Shown piece by piece: positions 14,332-22,461 of a stretch of 22,824 nucleotides of DNA; within the stretch, counting starts at the first letter, position 1; each line of letters opens with the position of its first letter. The DNA comes from Paracoccaceae bacterium (GTDB lineage Bacteria; Pseudomonadota; Alphaproteobacteria; Rhodobacterales; Rhodobacteraceae): the NCBI GenBank assembly GCA_007121115.1, contig SKMI01000279.1, positions 1-22,824 on the forward strand. Direction: 5' to 3'. The notes beneath the pieces were generated by a model. The model ran no database searches, was not told the origin of the DNA, and worked only from the letters and a program-made list of their open reading frames with translations. The translations under genes and the position numbers were made by a program.

Positions 14332-15839
14332 AATCCGATCTGGTCATCGTCTATCACCGCCAACCCTATCAGGAGGTCGAGGTCGACGGGCGCATCGAGT
14401 TGCGCGAGCATTCCAGCCCCAACGGGATCGTCCCCACGATGAAGGGCTTTTTCGGCAAGGTGCAGCGCGGCGCCTGGGTCGCCTGGAAGCTGGCCGAAGA
14501 CACCGGCGCGCCGGATTTCGAACCGGTGATCGAGGTTTCGGACAGTTTCGGCACCTATGACGTGAGCCGCCTGCCGCTGACCGAAGAGCAGGTGAAGAGC
14601 TTCTATCACGTCACGTCGAAAGAGGCGTTCTGGCCGATCCTGCACGGGTTCAAGGAGCGCTACAACTACGACCCGGTGGATTGGTCCACATTTCGCAGTG
14701 TGAACTGGGCCTTTGCCGAGGCCGCGGCCGAACAGGCCACGGATGACGCCGTGATCTGGGTGCATGACTACAACCTGTGGCTGGTGCCCGGCTACCTGCG
14801 GCAGTTGAAGCCCAATGCCACCATCGCCTTCTTTCACCACACGCCGTTCCCGGGCCCGGACATGTTCAACGTACTGCCCTGGCGTCAGGAGATCGTGGAA
14901 TCGCTTCTGCAATGCGACTCGGTAGGCTTTCACATCCCGCGCTACGCCCAGAACTTCGCCGCCGTGGCGCGATCGGTGCGCGGCGTGCGCCTGACCGAAG
15001 ACATGGACACGCCAGCGGAAATGCTGCAGCCCGGCGTGGCGCTGAATGACAGGATCATGCCGCTGAAGCTGGAACACGCCGGCCGCCCGGTTGCGGTGCA
15101 TACCAGCCCGGTGGGTGTGAACTTCGACCATGTCGAGCGGCTGGCCACCACCCCCGAGGTGACAGAGAAGATCGACGAGATCCGCGGTTCGCTGAACGGT
15201 GGCAAGCTGATCCTGTCGGTGTCGCGCACCGATTACACCAAGGGCAATATCGAACAGCTTGAAGCTTTCGAACGCCTGCTGGAACGGCGTCCGGAGCTGC
15301 ACGGCATGGTGCGGCTGATGCTGGTTTCGGTCGGCGCGAACCGCAACATGACCGCCTATCAGGAGGTTCAGGCAAGGATCGAGGAACTGACCGGGCGGAT
15401 CAACGGCGCCTATGGCAGTTTCGAATGGCAGCCAGTCGCTCTGATCGGCCAGGCGATCCCGCTGGCCGATCTGGTGGCCTATTACGCGGCGGCTGATGTG
15501 GCCTCGATCACGCCGCTGGCGGATGGGCTGAACCTGGTGGCAAGCGAATTCTGCGCGGCCCGGCGCGAAGACACGCCCGGCGCGCTGATCCTGTCGGAAT
15601 TCGCGGGCTGCGCGGTGCTGCTGGAGGGCGCGATCCCGGTCAACCCGTTCTCGCATGCGTCGATGGACAGCGCGCTGGATCAGGCGCTGGCCATGGAGCC
15701 GGTGGAGGCCAAGGCTCGCATGGCGGCGCTGCGCAAATCGGCCCGGCGCTGGGACATCAACACCTGGACCGAGGCCGAGCTTGCCCATTTCGACGCGTTG
15801 CGCGCGTCACACCGTCCGGCCCCTGTCGCCGCCGCCTGA
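14328..15839 (+). CDS. ggpS: glucosylglycerol-phosphate synthase
   Basis: 503-residue GT20 glycosyltransferase that joins glucose from ADP-glucose to glycerol-3-phosphate, the first step to the osmolyte glucosylglycerol. The N-terminus (VIVYHRQPYQEV, then SPNGIVPTMKGFF at residues ~30-42) is characteristic of GgpS and differs from trehalose-6-phosphate synthase. Shared GT20 motifs are present: WVHDYNLWLVPGYLR, FFHHTPFPGPDMF, SVSRTDYTKGN and DGLNLVASEF. GGAGGT at 14316-14321 supports the ATG at 14328, which overlaps the ggpP stop by 4 bp. The Mrp antiporter operon follows, so the region has a salt-stress theme. OtsA is the main alternative and is less likely. Confidence 0.9.
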   Translation: MKSDLVIVYHRQPYQEVEVDGRIELREHSSPNGIVPTMKGFFGKVQRGAWVAWKLAEDTGAPDFEPVIEVSDSFGTYDVSRLPLTEEQVKSFYHVTSKEAFWPILHGFKERYNYDPVDWSTFRSVNWAFAEAAAEQATDDAVIWVHDYNLWLVPGYLRQLKPNATIAFFHHTPFPGPDMFNVLPWRQEIVESLLQCDSVGFHIPRYAQNFAAVARSVRGVRLTEDMDTPAEMLQPGVALNDRIMPLKLEHAGRPVAVHTSPVGVNFDHVERLATTPEVTEKIDEIRGSLNGGKLILSVSRTDYTKGNIEQLEAFERLLERRPELHGMVRLMLVSVGANRNMTAYQEVQARIEELTGRINGAYGSFEWQPVALIGQAIPLADLVAYYAAADVASITPLADGLNLVASEFCAARREDTPGALILSEFAGCAVLLEGAIPVNPFSHASMDSALDQALAMEPVEAKARMAALRKSARRWDINTWTEAELAHFDALRASHRPAPVAAA

Positions 15840-16048
15840 GCGGCTCTCGCACCGAAATCGGTCGATTCCCCGGCCAATCCGTTTTAAAACGCCGCCGCGA
15901 ATCGGAGATTGCGCGCGTCCGGAATGGGCGGCCGCACGGCGGTCGCCGGTTTGGCTTGACAGTCTTTTGTGGGATATCGGATCAAGTATACCACGCAGCC
16001 AGCACTCAGGCCCTTGCGGCCGCTTAACAGAACGGAACAGGTCAACAC
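15840..16048 (+). promoter_or_regulatory. intergenic region carrying the probable mrp promoter
   Basis: 209-bp gap between ggpS and mrpAB. A consensus TTGACA is present at 15956-15961, in a locally AT-richer stretch that includes GATATC and TATACC; no well-spaced -10 box can be chosen with confidence. No T-tailed terminator for ggpS is visible, so read-through into mrp is possible. Confidence 0.3.
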
Positions 16049-18892
16049 ATGTCCCTAGCTCTGATTGCGGCCCTCCCTTTCCTTGGTGCCTTGTTGCCGG
16101 GACTGATGATCCGCGCGGGCCGCAACACCTGCGCCACCGCAACCGGACTGGTCACGCTGGTTGCACTGACGGGGCTGCTGCTGCACGCGCCCGCTGTGCT
16201 GAACGGCGAGGTGATCCAGACGCAGATCACCTGGATGCCGGTGCTGGGTCTGAACGCCAATTTCTTTCTGGACGGGCTGGGGCTGTTGTTTGCCGGGCTG
16301 ATCCTGGGGATCGGGCTGCTGATCATCCTCTATGCCCGGTTCTATCTGGCCAAGTCCGACCCGATGGGCCAGTTCTACACTTACCTGCTGCTGTTTCAGG
16401 GCGCGATGGTGGGGATTGTCCTGTCGGACAACATCCTGCTTCTGCTGATCTTCTGGGAGCTGACCTCGCTCTCGTCCTTCCTGCTGATCGGCTACTGGCG
16501 GCACCTGCCCGAAGGGCGGCAGGGCGCGCGCATGGCACTTGCGGTCACCGGCATGGGCGGGCTGGCGCTCATCGGTGGGATGCTGATCCTGGGCAATATC
16601 GTCGGCAGCTACGACCTGACCGTGATCCTGGAAAACCGCGAGTTGATCCAGCAGTCCGACCTCTATGTGCCCGCGCTGCTGCTGATCCTGCTGGGTGCCT
16701 TCACCAAGTCCGCGCAGTTCCCGTTCCACTTCTGGCTTCCGCACGCCATGGCCGCGCCGACGCCGGTCTCGGCCTATCTGCACTCGGCCACCATGGTGAA
16801 GGCCGGGCTGTTCCTGATGGCGCGTATGTGGCCAGTGCTGTCGGGGACGGATATCTGGTTCTGGCTGGTGGCGGGCGCGGGGCTGATCACCATGGTCATG
16901 GGCGCGGTGATCGCGCTGTTCAAGGATGACCTGAAGGGGTTGCTGGCGTTCTCGACCGTCTCGCACCTGGGCCTGATCACCATGCTTTTGGGCATCGGCA
17001 CCGATGTCGCCGCCGTGGTCGCCGTCTTTCACATCATCAACCACGCCACGTTCAAGGCCGCGCTCTTCATGACCGCCGGCATCATCGATCACGAGGCGCA
17101 TACCCGCGACATCAAGCGGCTGGGGGGCCTTCGCACGCTGATGCCGGTGACCTTCGTGCTGGCCACGGTGGCGTCGCTGTCGATGGCGGGCATCCCGCCG
17201 CTCAACGGCTTCCTGTCCAAGGAGATGATGCTGGAGCAGGCCGCCGACGTGGGCTTCTTCTTCGGGCTGATGGTGACCATCGGGGCGATGTTCTCGGTCG
17301 CCTACAGCCTGCGCTACATCGTTCACGTCTTCCTGGGCCCCAAGCGCGAGGATTACCCCGCCAAGCCGCATGATCCGGGCTTCGGCATGTGGTCCGCACC
17401 CGCGCTGCTGGTGGTGCTGGTGGTGCTGATCGGCCTGTTTCCCAACACCATGGTCGGGCCGCTGGTGGCGACCACGGGCGGCGCGGTGATCGGCAGCAGC
17501 GATCTGCCCTATTACTCGCTGGCGCTCTGGCACGGGTTCAATGTGGCGCTCTTGATGTCGGTGATCGCCGTGGGCTTGGGTTATCTGGTGCTGCGCTTCC
17601 ACCCGATGTTCGAGGAGATGTGGAACGACGCCCGCCGCCCGGAGGCGAAGGAAATCTTCGACGCGTTGATCGATCTGTGCGCGCGCGGCGCCGACCGGTT
17701 GACCAACGCGCTGCATGACGGCGCCATGACCCGCTATCTGGCGATCCTGACCGCTTCGGCCGTGATCTTCGGCGCGGTGGCGTTCCTGGGCGGCACCCAC
17801 GGCACCGGCACGCGCGAGCCGCTGCCGATCACGGTCCTGCCCGCCATCGGCTGGGTGCTGCTGATCGTGGCCACGCTGGTCACGCTGTGGCTGCACCGCA
17901 ACCGGCTGCTGGCACTGGTGATGGTGGCGGTGATCGGGCTGATCATCTCGGTCGGGTTCGCCTATCTTTCGGCCCCGGACCTTGCCTTGACCCAGCTTTC
18001 GGTCGAGGTGGTGACCGTGATCCTGCTGCTGCTGGCGCTCTACTACCTGCCCAAGGAAACCCCGATCGAAAGCACGCCCGGGCGGCGGCTGCGCGACGGG
18101 GCGATTGCAGGCTTTGCCGGGCTGGGCGTAACCGGGCTGCTGTATGCGATCATGACGCGCCCGCATGACAGCATCTCGTGGTTCCATCTGGAACAATCCT
18201 ACCCTGGCGGCGGCGGCACCAATGTGGTGAACGTGATCCTGGTGGACTTCCGTGGCTTCGACACCTTCGGCGAGATCATCGTGCTGGGCATCGCCGCCGT
18301 GGGTATCTATGCCATCGTGGACGCGATGCTGCGTGGGCCTGCGCTGCGCCGGGTGGCGAATTTCAAGCCCGATTTCCGCCGCGCGGGCGACCGGCATCCG
18401 ATGATGATGGTGGTGGCGACGCGGGTGATCCTGCCGGTGGCGCTGACCGTGGGGGTGTTCATCTTCCTGCGCGGGCACAACGAACCCGGCGGCGGGTTCA
18501 TCGCCGGGCTGGTGGTGTCGATTGCGCTGTTGATGCAATACATGGCCTCGGGCTTCTCCTGGGCGCAGAAGCGGCAGCGCTTCGACTATCACGCCATCAT
18601 CGCCGCCGGGATCATCATCGCCGCGCTGACCGGGGTGGGGTCGTGGTTCTTCGGCGCGCCCTTCCTGTCGAGCGCGTTCGAATACTACACCATCCCGCCG
18701 CTATCCGAGTTCGAGGTCGCCAGCGCCATCGCCTTTGACGTGGGCGTGTTCCTGACCGTCGTCGGCTCGGTCATGCTGGCGCTGGCAGAGCTGTCGCGGA
18801 TCGGGCGCCACACGTCCGATGCCGTGAACACCGAGCCCATGGACATCGACCCGCGCGCCGACACGCCGCGCGCCAAGGCAGAGGAACACTGA
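16049..18892 (+). CDS. mrpA: Mrp-type Na+/H+ antiporter fused subunit A/B
   Basis: 947-residue polytopic inner-membrane protein. Residues 1 to ~520 are the NuoL-like proton-translocating module, with key E137 in FWELTSLSSFLLIGYW and K220 in AFTKSAQFPFHFWLPHAM, plus the HIINHATFKAALFM helix. Residues ~600-700 form the MrpA C-terminal extension (LSAPDLALTQLSVEVVTVIL). Residues ~785-947 are a complete MrpB domain (RVILPVALTVGVFIFLRGH and GGGFIAGLVVSIALLMQYM). Subunits A and B are thus one chain, as known in alphaproteobacterial Pha/Mrp systems. GGAACAGG precedes the ATG. First gene of the seven-subunit operon; mrpC begins 2 bp after its stop. Confidence 0.95.
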   Translation: MSLALIAALPFLGALLPGLMIRAGRNTCATATGLVTLVALTGLLLHAPAVLNGEVIQTQITWMPVLGLNANFFLDGLGLLFAGLILGIGLLIILYARFYLAKSDPMGQFYTYLLLFQGAMVGIVLSDNILLLLIFWELTSLSSFLLIGYWRHLPEGRQGARMALAVTGMGGLALIGGMLILGNIVGSYDLTVILENRELIQQSDLYVPALLLILLGAFTKSAQFPFHFWLPHAMAAPTPVSAYLHSATMVKAGLFLMARMWPVLSGTDIWFWLVAGAGLITMVMGAVIALFKDDLKGLLAFSTVSHLGLITMLLGIGTDVAAVVAVFHIINHATFKAALFMTAGIIDHEAHTRDIKRLGGLRTLMPVTFVLATVASLSMAGIPPLNGFLSKEMMLEQAADVGFFFGLMVTIGAMFSVAYSLRYIVHVFLGPKREDYPAKPHDPGFGMWSAPALLVVLVVLIGLFPNTMVGPLVATTGGAVIGSSDLPYYSLALWHGFNVALLMSVIAVGLGYLVLRFHPMFEEMWNDARRPEAKEIFDALIDLCARGADRLTNALHDGAMTRYLAILTASAVIFGAVAFLGGTHGTGTREPLPITVLPAIGWVLLIVATLVTLWLHRNRLLALVMVAVIGLIISVGFAYLSAPDLALTQLSVEVVTVILLLLALYYLPKETPIESTPGRRLRDGAIAGFAGLGVTGLLYAIMTRPHDSISWFHLEQSYPGGGGTNVVNVILVDFRGFDTFGEIIVLGIAAVGIYAIVDAMLRGPALRRVANFKPDFRRAGDRHPMMMVVATRVILPVALTVGVFIFLRGHNEPGGGFIAGLVVSIALLMQYMASGFSWAQKRQRFDYHAIIAAGIIIAALTGVGSWFFGAPFLSSAFEYYTIPPLSEFEVASAIAFDVGVFLTVVGSVMLALAELSRIGRHTSDAVNTEPMDIDPRADTPRAKAEEH

Positions 18893-18894
18893 CG

Positions 18895-19263
18895 ATGGAG
18901 TTTGTGGTTGCAAGCAGCGTGGGCCTGCTGACCGCCGCCGGTGTCTATCTGATGCTGCGCATGCGGACCTTTCCGGTGGTCGTCGGGCTGGCGCTGCTGG
19001 CCTATGCGGTCAATGTCTTCCTGTTCGCCAGCGGGCGGCTGACGCTGAACCAGCCGCCGGTGCAGATCTACGAAGGGCCGTGGTCCGATCCGCTGCCACA
19101 GGCGCTGGCGCTGACGGCCATCGTGATCGCCTTCGGCATGACCGCCTTCACCGTGATCCTGGCGCTGGTGTCCTTTCTCACCTCGGGCAGTGACTCGCTG
19201 GACATGGAAAACAGCGACCCGGCGGTGGCCAGGACGCCCGCCAAGCGCGGAGAAGACGCATGA
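18895..19263 (+). CDS. mrpC: Mrp Na+/H+ antiporter subunit C
   Basis: 122-residue NuoK-like membrane subunit with three predicted transmembrane helices (about residues 4-20, 25-43 and 67-97). The LRMRTFPVVVGLALLAYAVNVFLFA and DPLPQALALTAIVIAFGMTAF segments are typical of MrpC/MnhC; the acidic C-terminal tail is cytoplasmic by analogy. It packs between the A and D antiporter modules. GAGGAA upstream supports the ATG at 18895. The stop overlaps the mrpD start (ATGA), so translation is coupled. Confidence 0.95.
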   Translation: MEFVVASSVGLLTAAGVYLMLRMRTFPVVVGLALLAYAVNVFLFASGRLTLNQPPVQIYEGPWSDPLPQALALTAIVIAFGMTAFTVILALVSFLTSGSDSLDMENSDPAVARTPAKRGEDA

Positions 19264-20786
19264 TGTCGCACTGGATCGTCGCGCCGATCATCCTGCCGTC
19301 GCTGATGGCGCCGCTGCTGGTGCTGGTGGCGCGGCATGACATCGGGCTGCAACGGGTGCTGTCGCTGGCGGCCACTGCCGCGCTGGTGGTGATTTCGCTG
19401 ATGCTGGCCGTCGCCGCCGCGTCAGGCACGGTCGAGGTCTATGAGCTGGGCAACTGGCCCGCGCCCTTCGGGATCGTCATGGTGCTGGACCGGCTCTCGG
19501 CGCTGATGCTGGTGATGACGGCGCTTCTGGCGCTGGCGGTGCAGGTCTATGTGGTCGGCACCGACTGGGACCGGCGTGGGGCGCATTTCCACGCGCTTTA
19601 CCAGTTCCAGTTGATGGGGCTGACCGGCGCCATGCTGACCGGCGACCTGTTCAACCTGTTCGTTTTCTTCGAGGTGCTGCTGATCGCCTCTTACGGGCTG
19701 ATGGTGCATGGCGGCGGCAAGGCACGGCTGCGCGCGGGCGTGCAGTATGTGATCTTCAACCTGGCGGGCTCCACCCTCTTCGTGTTTGCTCTGGCCACGC
19801 TGTATGGTGTGACCGGCACGCTGAACATGGCCGACATGGCCGAACGCGCCCACGAGTTGCCCGAGGCCGATGTGGCGCTGCTGCGCACCGGGGCGGCGAT
19901 GCTGCTGGTGGTGTTCGCCGTCAAAGGCGCGCTGCTGCCGGTGCATTTCTGGCTGCCCAACACCTATGTCCACGCCCCCGCGCCGGTCGCGGCGCTGTTC
20001 GCGATCATGACCAAGGTGGGCGCCTATTCGATCATCCGGGTCTATACGCTGATCTTCGGCCCCGAGGCCGAGGTCACGGGCACCATGCCCGGCGACTGGA
20101 TCATGCCCGCGGCGGTGCTGACGCTGATCGTGGGCATGGTCGGCGTGCTGGCGGGCGGCAATCTGGCGCGGGTGGTGGCCTTTGCCGCCATCGGCTCCAT
20201 GGGGACCATGTTTGCCGCCGTGGCGGTGTTCACCCCGGAAAGCACGCTGGCCGCTCTTTACTACATGGTGCATTCGACCTTTGCCGCCGCGGTGCTGTTC
20301 CTGATCGTCGATATGGTGCAATCGCGGCGCGGGACCTGCGCGCTGGGGGTTCTGCCGCCCATCGCGCAGACCGGGCTGATTGCCTCGCTCTTCTTTGCGG
20401 GCGCCATCGCCATGGCGGGGATGCCGCCGCTGTCGGGCTTTTTGGGCAAGCTGCTGGTGCTGGATGCGGTGCGCGATCATGGCGGGGTGGCCTGGGTCTG
20501 GGCGGCGATCCTGATCGGCTCGCTGATCGCCATCGTCGGGCTGGCGCGCGCAGGCAGCCAGCTGTTCTGGAAACCCCATGCCGAGGGCATCACCGACCCC
20601 GATGGCACCGTCGCCGCGATGGCGTCGCAGCCCGTGGGGGTGCCCGTGGCCTCGATCATGGCGCTTCTGGGGCTGATCGTGGTGATGACGCTGGGCGCCG
20701 GGCCGGTAACCGGTTACATGCAGGACACCGCCGGGCAGCTTTTCGACACCTCGGTGTATATCAACGCCGTGATGGGCCGGAACTGA
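19260..20786 (+). CDS. mrpD: Mrp Na+/H+ antiporter subunit D
   Basis: 508-residue NuoM/NuoN-like antiporter module of about 14 transmembrane helices. The essential Glu lies in LFVFFEVLLIASYGLM (E138) and the conserved Lys in VFAVKGALLPVHFWLP (K222); YVHAPAPVAALFAIMTKVGAY is the next proton-channel helix. Two tandem ATGs (19260, 19263) are possible starts; either one overlaps or abuts the mrpC stop. With MrpA it is thought to carry the H+ and Na+ paths. Length is normal and no disruption is seen. Confidence 0.95.
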   Translation: MMSHWIVAPIILPSLMAPLLVLVARHDIGLQRVLSLAATAALVVISLMLAVAAASGTVEVYELGNWPAPFGIVMVLDRLSALMLVMTALLALAVQVYVVGTDWDRRGAHFHALYQFQLMGLTGAMLTGDLFNLFVFFEVLLIASYGLMVHGGGKARLRAGVQYVIFNLAGSTLFVFALATLYGVTGTLNMADMAERAHELPEADVALLRTGAAMLLVVFAVKGALLPVHFWLPNTYVHAPAPVAALFAIMTKVGAYSIIRVYTLIFGPEAEVTGTMPGDWIMPAAVLTLIVGMVGVLAGGNLARVVAFAAIGSMGTMFAAVAVFTPESTLAALYYMVHSTFAAAVLFLIVDMVQSRRGTCALGVLPPIAQTGLIASLFFAGAIAMAGMPPLSGFLGKLLVLDAVRDHGGVAWVWAAILIGSLIAIVGLARAGSQLFWKPHAEGITDPDGTVAAMASQPVGVPVASIMALLGLIVVMTLGAGPVTGYMQDTAGQLFDTSVYINAVMGRN

Positions 20787-20801
20787 GGGGGAGGGTATCA
20801 C

Positions 20802-21293
20802 ATGCTGCGCAAGGTCCTGCCCCATCCCTGGCTGACGCTGGTGGTCGCCGTGGTCTGGGTGATGCTGGTCAATGTCATCACCCTGAATGCGATCGTCTTC
20901 GGCCTGATCCTCGGGTTCATCATTCCGATCATCACCGCCGCCTACTGGCCGGAACGCCCCACCCTGCGCAACCCGATGATGATCATCGAATACGTTCTGG
21001 TGGTGATCCTGGACATCATCCGCGCCAATATTCAGGTGTCGCTGATCATCCTTGGCAAGCGCAACGCCGACCTGCAGCCGGGCTGGGTGACGGTGCCGCT
21101 GGACCTGCGCACGCCCGAGGCGATCACCGTGCTGGCGGGCACCATCACCATGACGCCGGGCACCGTGTCCTCGGACCTGTCCGATGACGGGCACGCGCTG
21201 CTGGTCCATTGCCTGGACGCACCCGACCCAGATGCCGTGGCCGCCGAGATCAAGGACCGCTACGAGCGCCGCCTGAAGGAGATCTTCGAATGA
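20802..21293 (+). CDS. mrpE: Mrp Na+/H+ antiporter subunit E
   Basis: 163-residue subunit with two or three N-terminal transmembrane helices (LVVAVVWVMLVNVITLNAIVFGLI region, residues ~10-45, and a further helix near 60-80) and a soluble C-terminal domain containing TPEAITVLAGTITMTPGT, the MrpE signature. GGGGAGG just upstream supports the ATG at 20802. It is 15 bp after mrpD and overlaps mrpF by 4 bp. MrpE is needed for complex assembly or full activity in studied homologues. Confidence 0.94.
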   Translation: MLRKVLPHPWLTLVVAVVWVMLVNVITLNAIVFGLILGFIIPIITAAYWPERPTLRNPMMIIEYVLVVILDIIRANIQVSLIILGKRNADLQPGWVTVPLDLRTPEAITVLAGTITMTPGTVSSDLSDDGHALLVHCLDAPDPDAVAAEIKDRYERRLKEIFE

Positions 21294-21559
21294 TGACGAT
21301 TGCCCTCTACCTCGCGTTCCTGTGCTATGGCGCGGCGCTCCTGATGAACATCTGGGTGGTGGCCCGCGCCGAAGGCGTCGGCGACCGGGTGCTGGCGCTG
21401 GACACCATGGTGATCAACGCCATCGCGCTGATGATCCTCTACGGCATCCTGCACACCACCCCGGTCTATTTCGAGGTGGCGATGCTGTTTGCCATGGTTG
21501 GCTTCATCTCGACCGTCGCCTATTGCCGCTTCATGCTGCGCGGCAACATCATCGAATGA
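21290..21559 (+). CDS. mrpF: Mrp Na+/H+ antiporter subunit F
   Basis: 89-residue protein with three transmembrane helices. GVGDRVLALDTMVINAIALM is the MrpF/MnhF signature, and its Asp in ALDT is conserved in the family. Start at ATG 21290, overlapping the mrpE stop by 4 bp; a longer in-frame start at 21209 lies inside mrpE and adds non-family residues. mrpG follows after 7 bp. Confidence 0.94.
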   Translation: MMTIALYLAFLCYGAALLMNIWVVARAEGVGDRVLALDTMVINAIALMILYGILHTTPVYFEVAMLFAMVGFISTVAYCRFMLRGNIIE

Positions 21560-21566
21560 GGCCGAC

Positions 21567-21974
21567 ATGAGCATCCTGGGCGAAATCATCGTGTCGATCC
21601 TGCTGCTGGCGGCGGGGTTCTTCGGGCTGGTCGGGTCCTATGGCCTGATCAAGCTCGACCAGCCGATGACGCGGCTGCACGCACCGACCAAGGCCACCAC
21701 GCTGGGGGTGGGCAGCGTGCTCATCGCCTCGATGCTGTATTTCCTGTTCTTCGCCGAGGGCATCACCTTTCACGAGCTGATGATCTCGCTGTTCCTGTTC
21801 GTCACCGCGCCGGTGGTGGCGCATTTCATCGCCAAGGCGCAGCTGCACCGCAACTGGAAGCCCGGCGACCTGCCCGCACCGGGCGGCCGGGCGAAATCGT
21901 GGTCGGTCTACGATCAGGCCGACGAGCCCGCAGCCGACGACACCGCGCGCGACCCGGCGAAACCCGGCGAATAA
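21567..21974 (+). CDS. mrpG: Mrp Na+/H+ antiporter subunit G
   Basis: 135-residue protein with three transmembrane helices. GLVGSYGLIKLDQPMTRLHAPTKATTLGVG contains the MrpG signature (the LDxxxRLHAPTKATTLG block). The C-terminal ~35 residues are hydrophilic and acidic and probably cytoplasmic. Start at ATG 21567 with GAGGCC upstream; upstream in-frame codons overlap mrpF and are not family-like. It is the last gene of the operon. No strong terminator is visible after it. Confidence 0.94.
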   Translation: MSILGEIIVSILLLAAGFFGLVGSYGLIKLDQPMTRLHAPTKATTLGVGSVLIASMLYFLFFAEGITFHELMISLFLFVTAPVVAHFIAKAQLHRNWKPGDLPAPGGRAKSWSVYDQADEPAADDTARDPAKPGE

Positions 21975-22053
21975 ACGCACCGTTTCGTCGCGCCGGACGC
22001 GAACGGGGTTCCAAGGCGGGTGGCGCTCTATATGATGGAGTGCATGTGTCTGC

Positions 22054-22075
22054 GCACCGGGCCATGGCCGGGTGC
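22054..22075. promoter_or_regulatory. 22-bp near-palindrome upstream of a small gene
   Basis: GCACC-G-GGCCATGGCC-G-GGTGC is symmetric about 22064/22065 with a single mismatched pair (22059/22070). It lies 20 bp before the ATG at 22096. It may be an operator or an mRNA hairpin; there is no T run, so it is not an intrinsic terminator. The rest of 21975-22095 shows only an AT-rich CTATATG near 22028-22034 that could be a -10 box. Confidence 0.4.
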
Positions 22076-22095
22076 ACCCTGTTTGCGTTGGTGTC

Positions 22096-22461
22096 ATGAG
22101 CGAGGACCGGCTGGACCGCATGGTCGAACGTGCCGCCACGGAGGTGCTGCGCACCCCCGGGTCCGCAAAGCGTTTGCCCGCGTTGCTCTGCCGGACCTGG
22201 CCCGATGCGCCCGCGCTCGAGGTCGCTCTCGCCCTGTCCATCGCCGCGCGATCACTGGAGTTGTATTTTGCCGAAGGCAGTCCGTCGCATCGGGATGCGG
22301 CAGATTGCTGGCGGATGGCCGCACTGACCGCCTGCGAGGTGCATGCCGCGCGGTGTCTGGGGCTGGCGCACGAGCGGGCAGGCGATCTGCTGGCCTATTG
22401 GCAGGCGCAGGACGCCCGCGCCGAGGCACCGCCCGCAGAGCCGGAGAAATCCGGTGCCTGA
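22096..22461 (+). CDS. small helical protein of unknown function
   Basis: 121-residue soluble protein I do not recognise. It looks all-helical and Ala/Leu/Arg-rich, with two conserved-looking stretches (LEVALALSIAARSLELYFAE and TACEVHAARCLGLAHERAGD) and three cysteines. The ATG at 22096 was chosen over a slightly earlier in-frame ATG at 22072 that lies in the near-palindrome. The 3' end overlaps the next gene, a P1-family peptidase, by 8 bp, and the peptidase's GGAG ribosome-binding site lies inside it, so the two are probably co-translated. No function is assigned. Confidence 0.65.
   Translation: MSEDRLDRMVERAATEVLRTPGSAKRLPALLCRTWPDAPALEVALALSIAARSLELYFAEGSPSHRDAADCWRMAALTACEVHAARCLGLAHERAGDLLAYWQAQDARAEAPPAEPEKSGA

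Noticed and set aside
14097..15788. 563-codon open frame on the minus strand opposite ggpS
   Set aside because: It is a shadow of the GT20 gene; no motif or start signal supports it.
14328..15839. Trehalose-6-phosphate synthase (OtsA) call
   Set aside because: It shares the GT20 fold, but the N-terminal YHRQPY...SPNGIVPT pattern and the adjoining HAD phosphatase fit glucosylglycerol-phosphate synthase better.
16055..18592. 845-codon open frame on the minus strand opposite mrpAB
   Set aside because: The translation is a low-complexity His/Gln/Arg/Asp-rich product, the mirror of hydrophobic membrane codons. The plus strand encodes a clear MrpA-MrpB protein.
19422..21209. 595-codon open frame on the minus strand opposite mrpD/mrpE
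   Set aside because: It shows the same antisense His/Gln-rich composition and spans two real genes.
16049..21974. Respiratory complex I (nuo) or formate-hydrogenlyase membrane arm
   Set aside because: The NuoL/NuoK/NuoM-like proteins occur with MrpB, E, F and G and without any redox subunit, so this is a Mrp antiporter.
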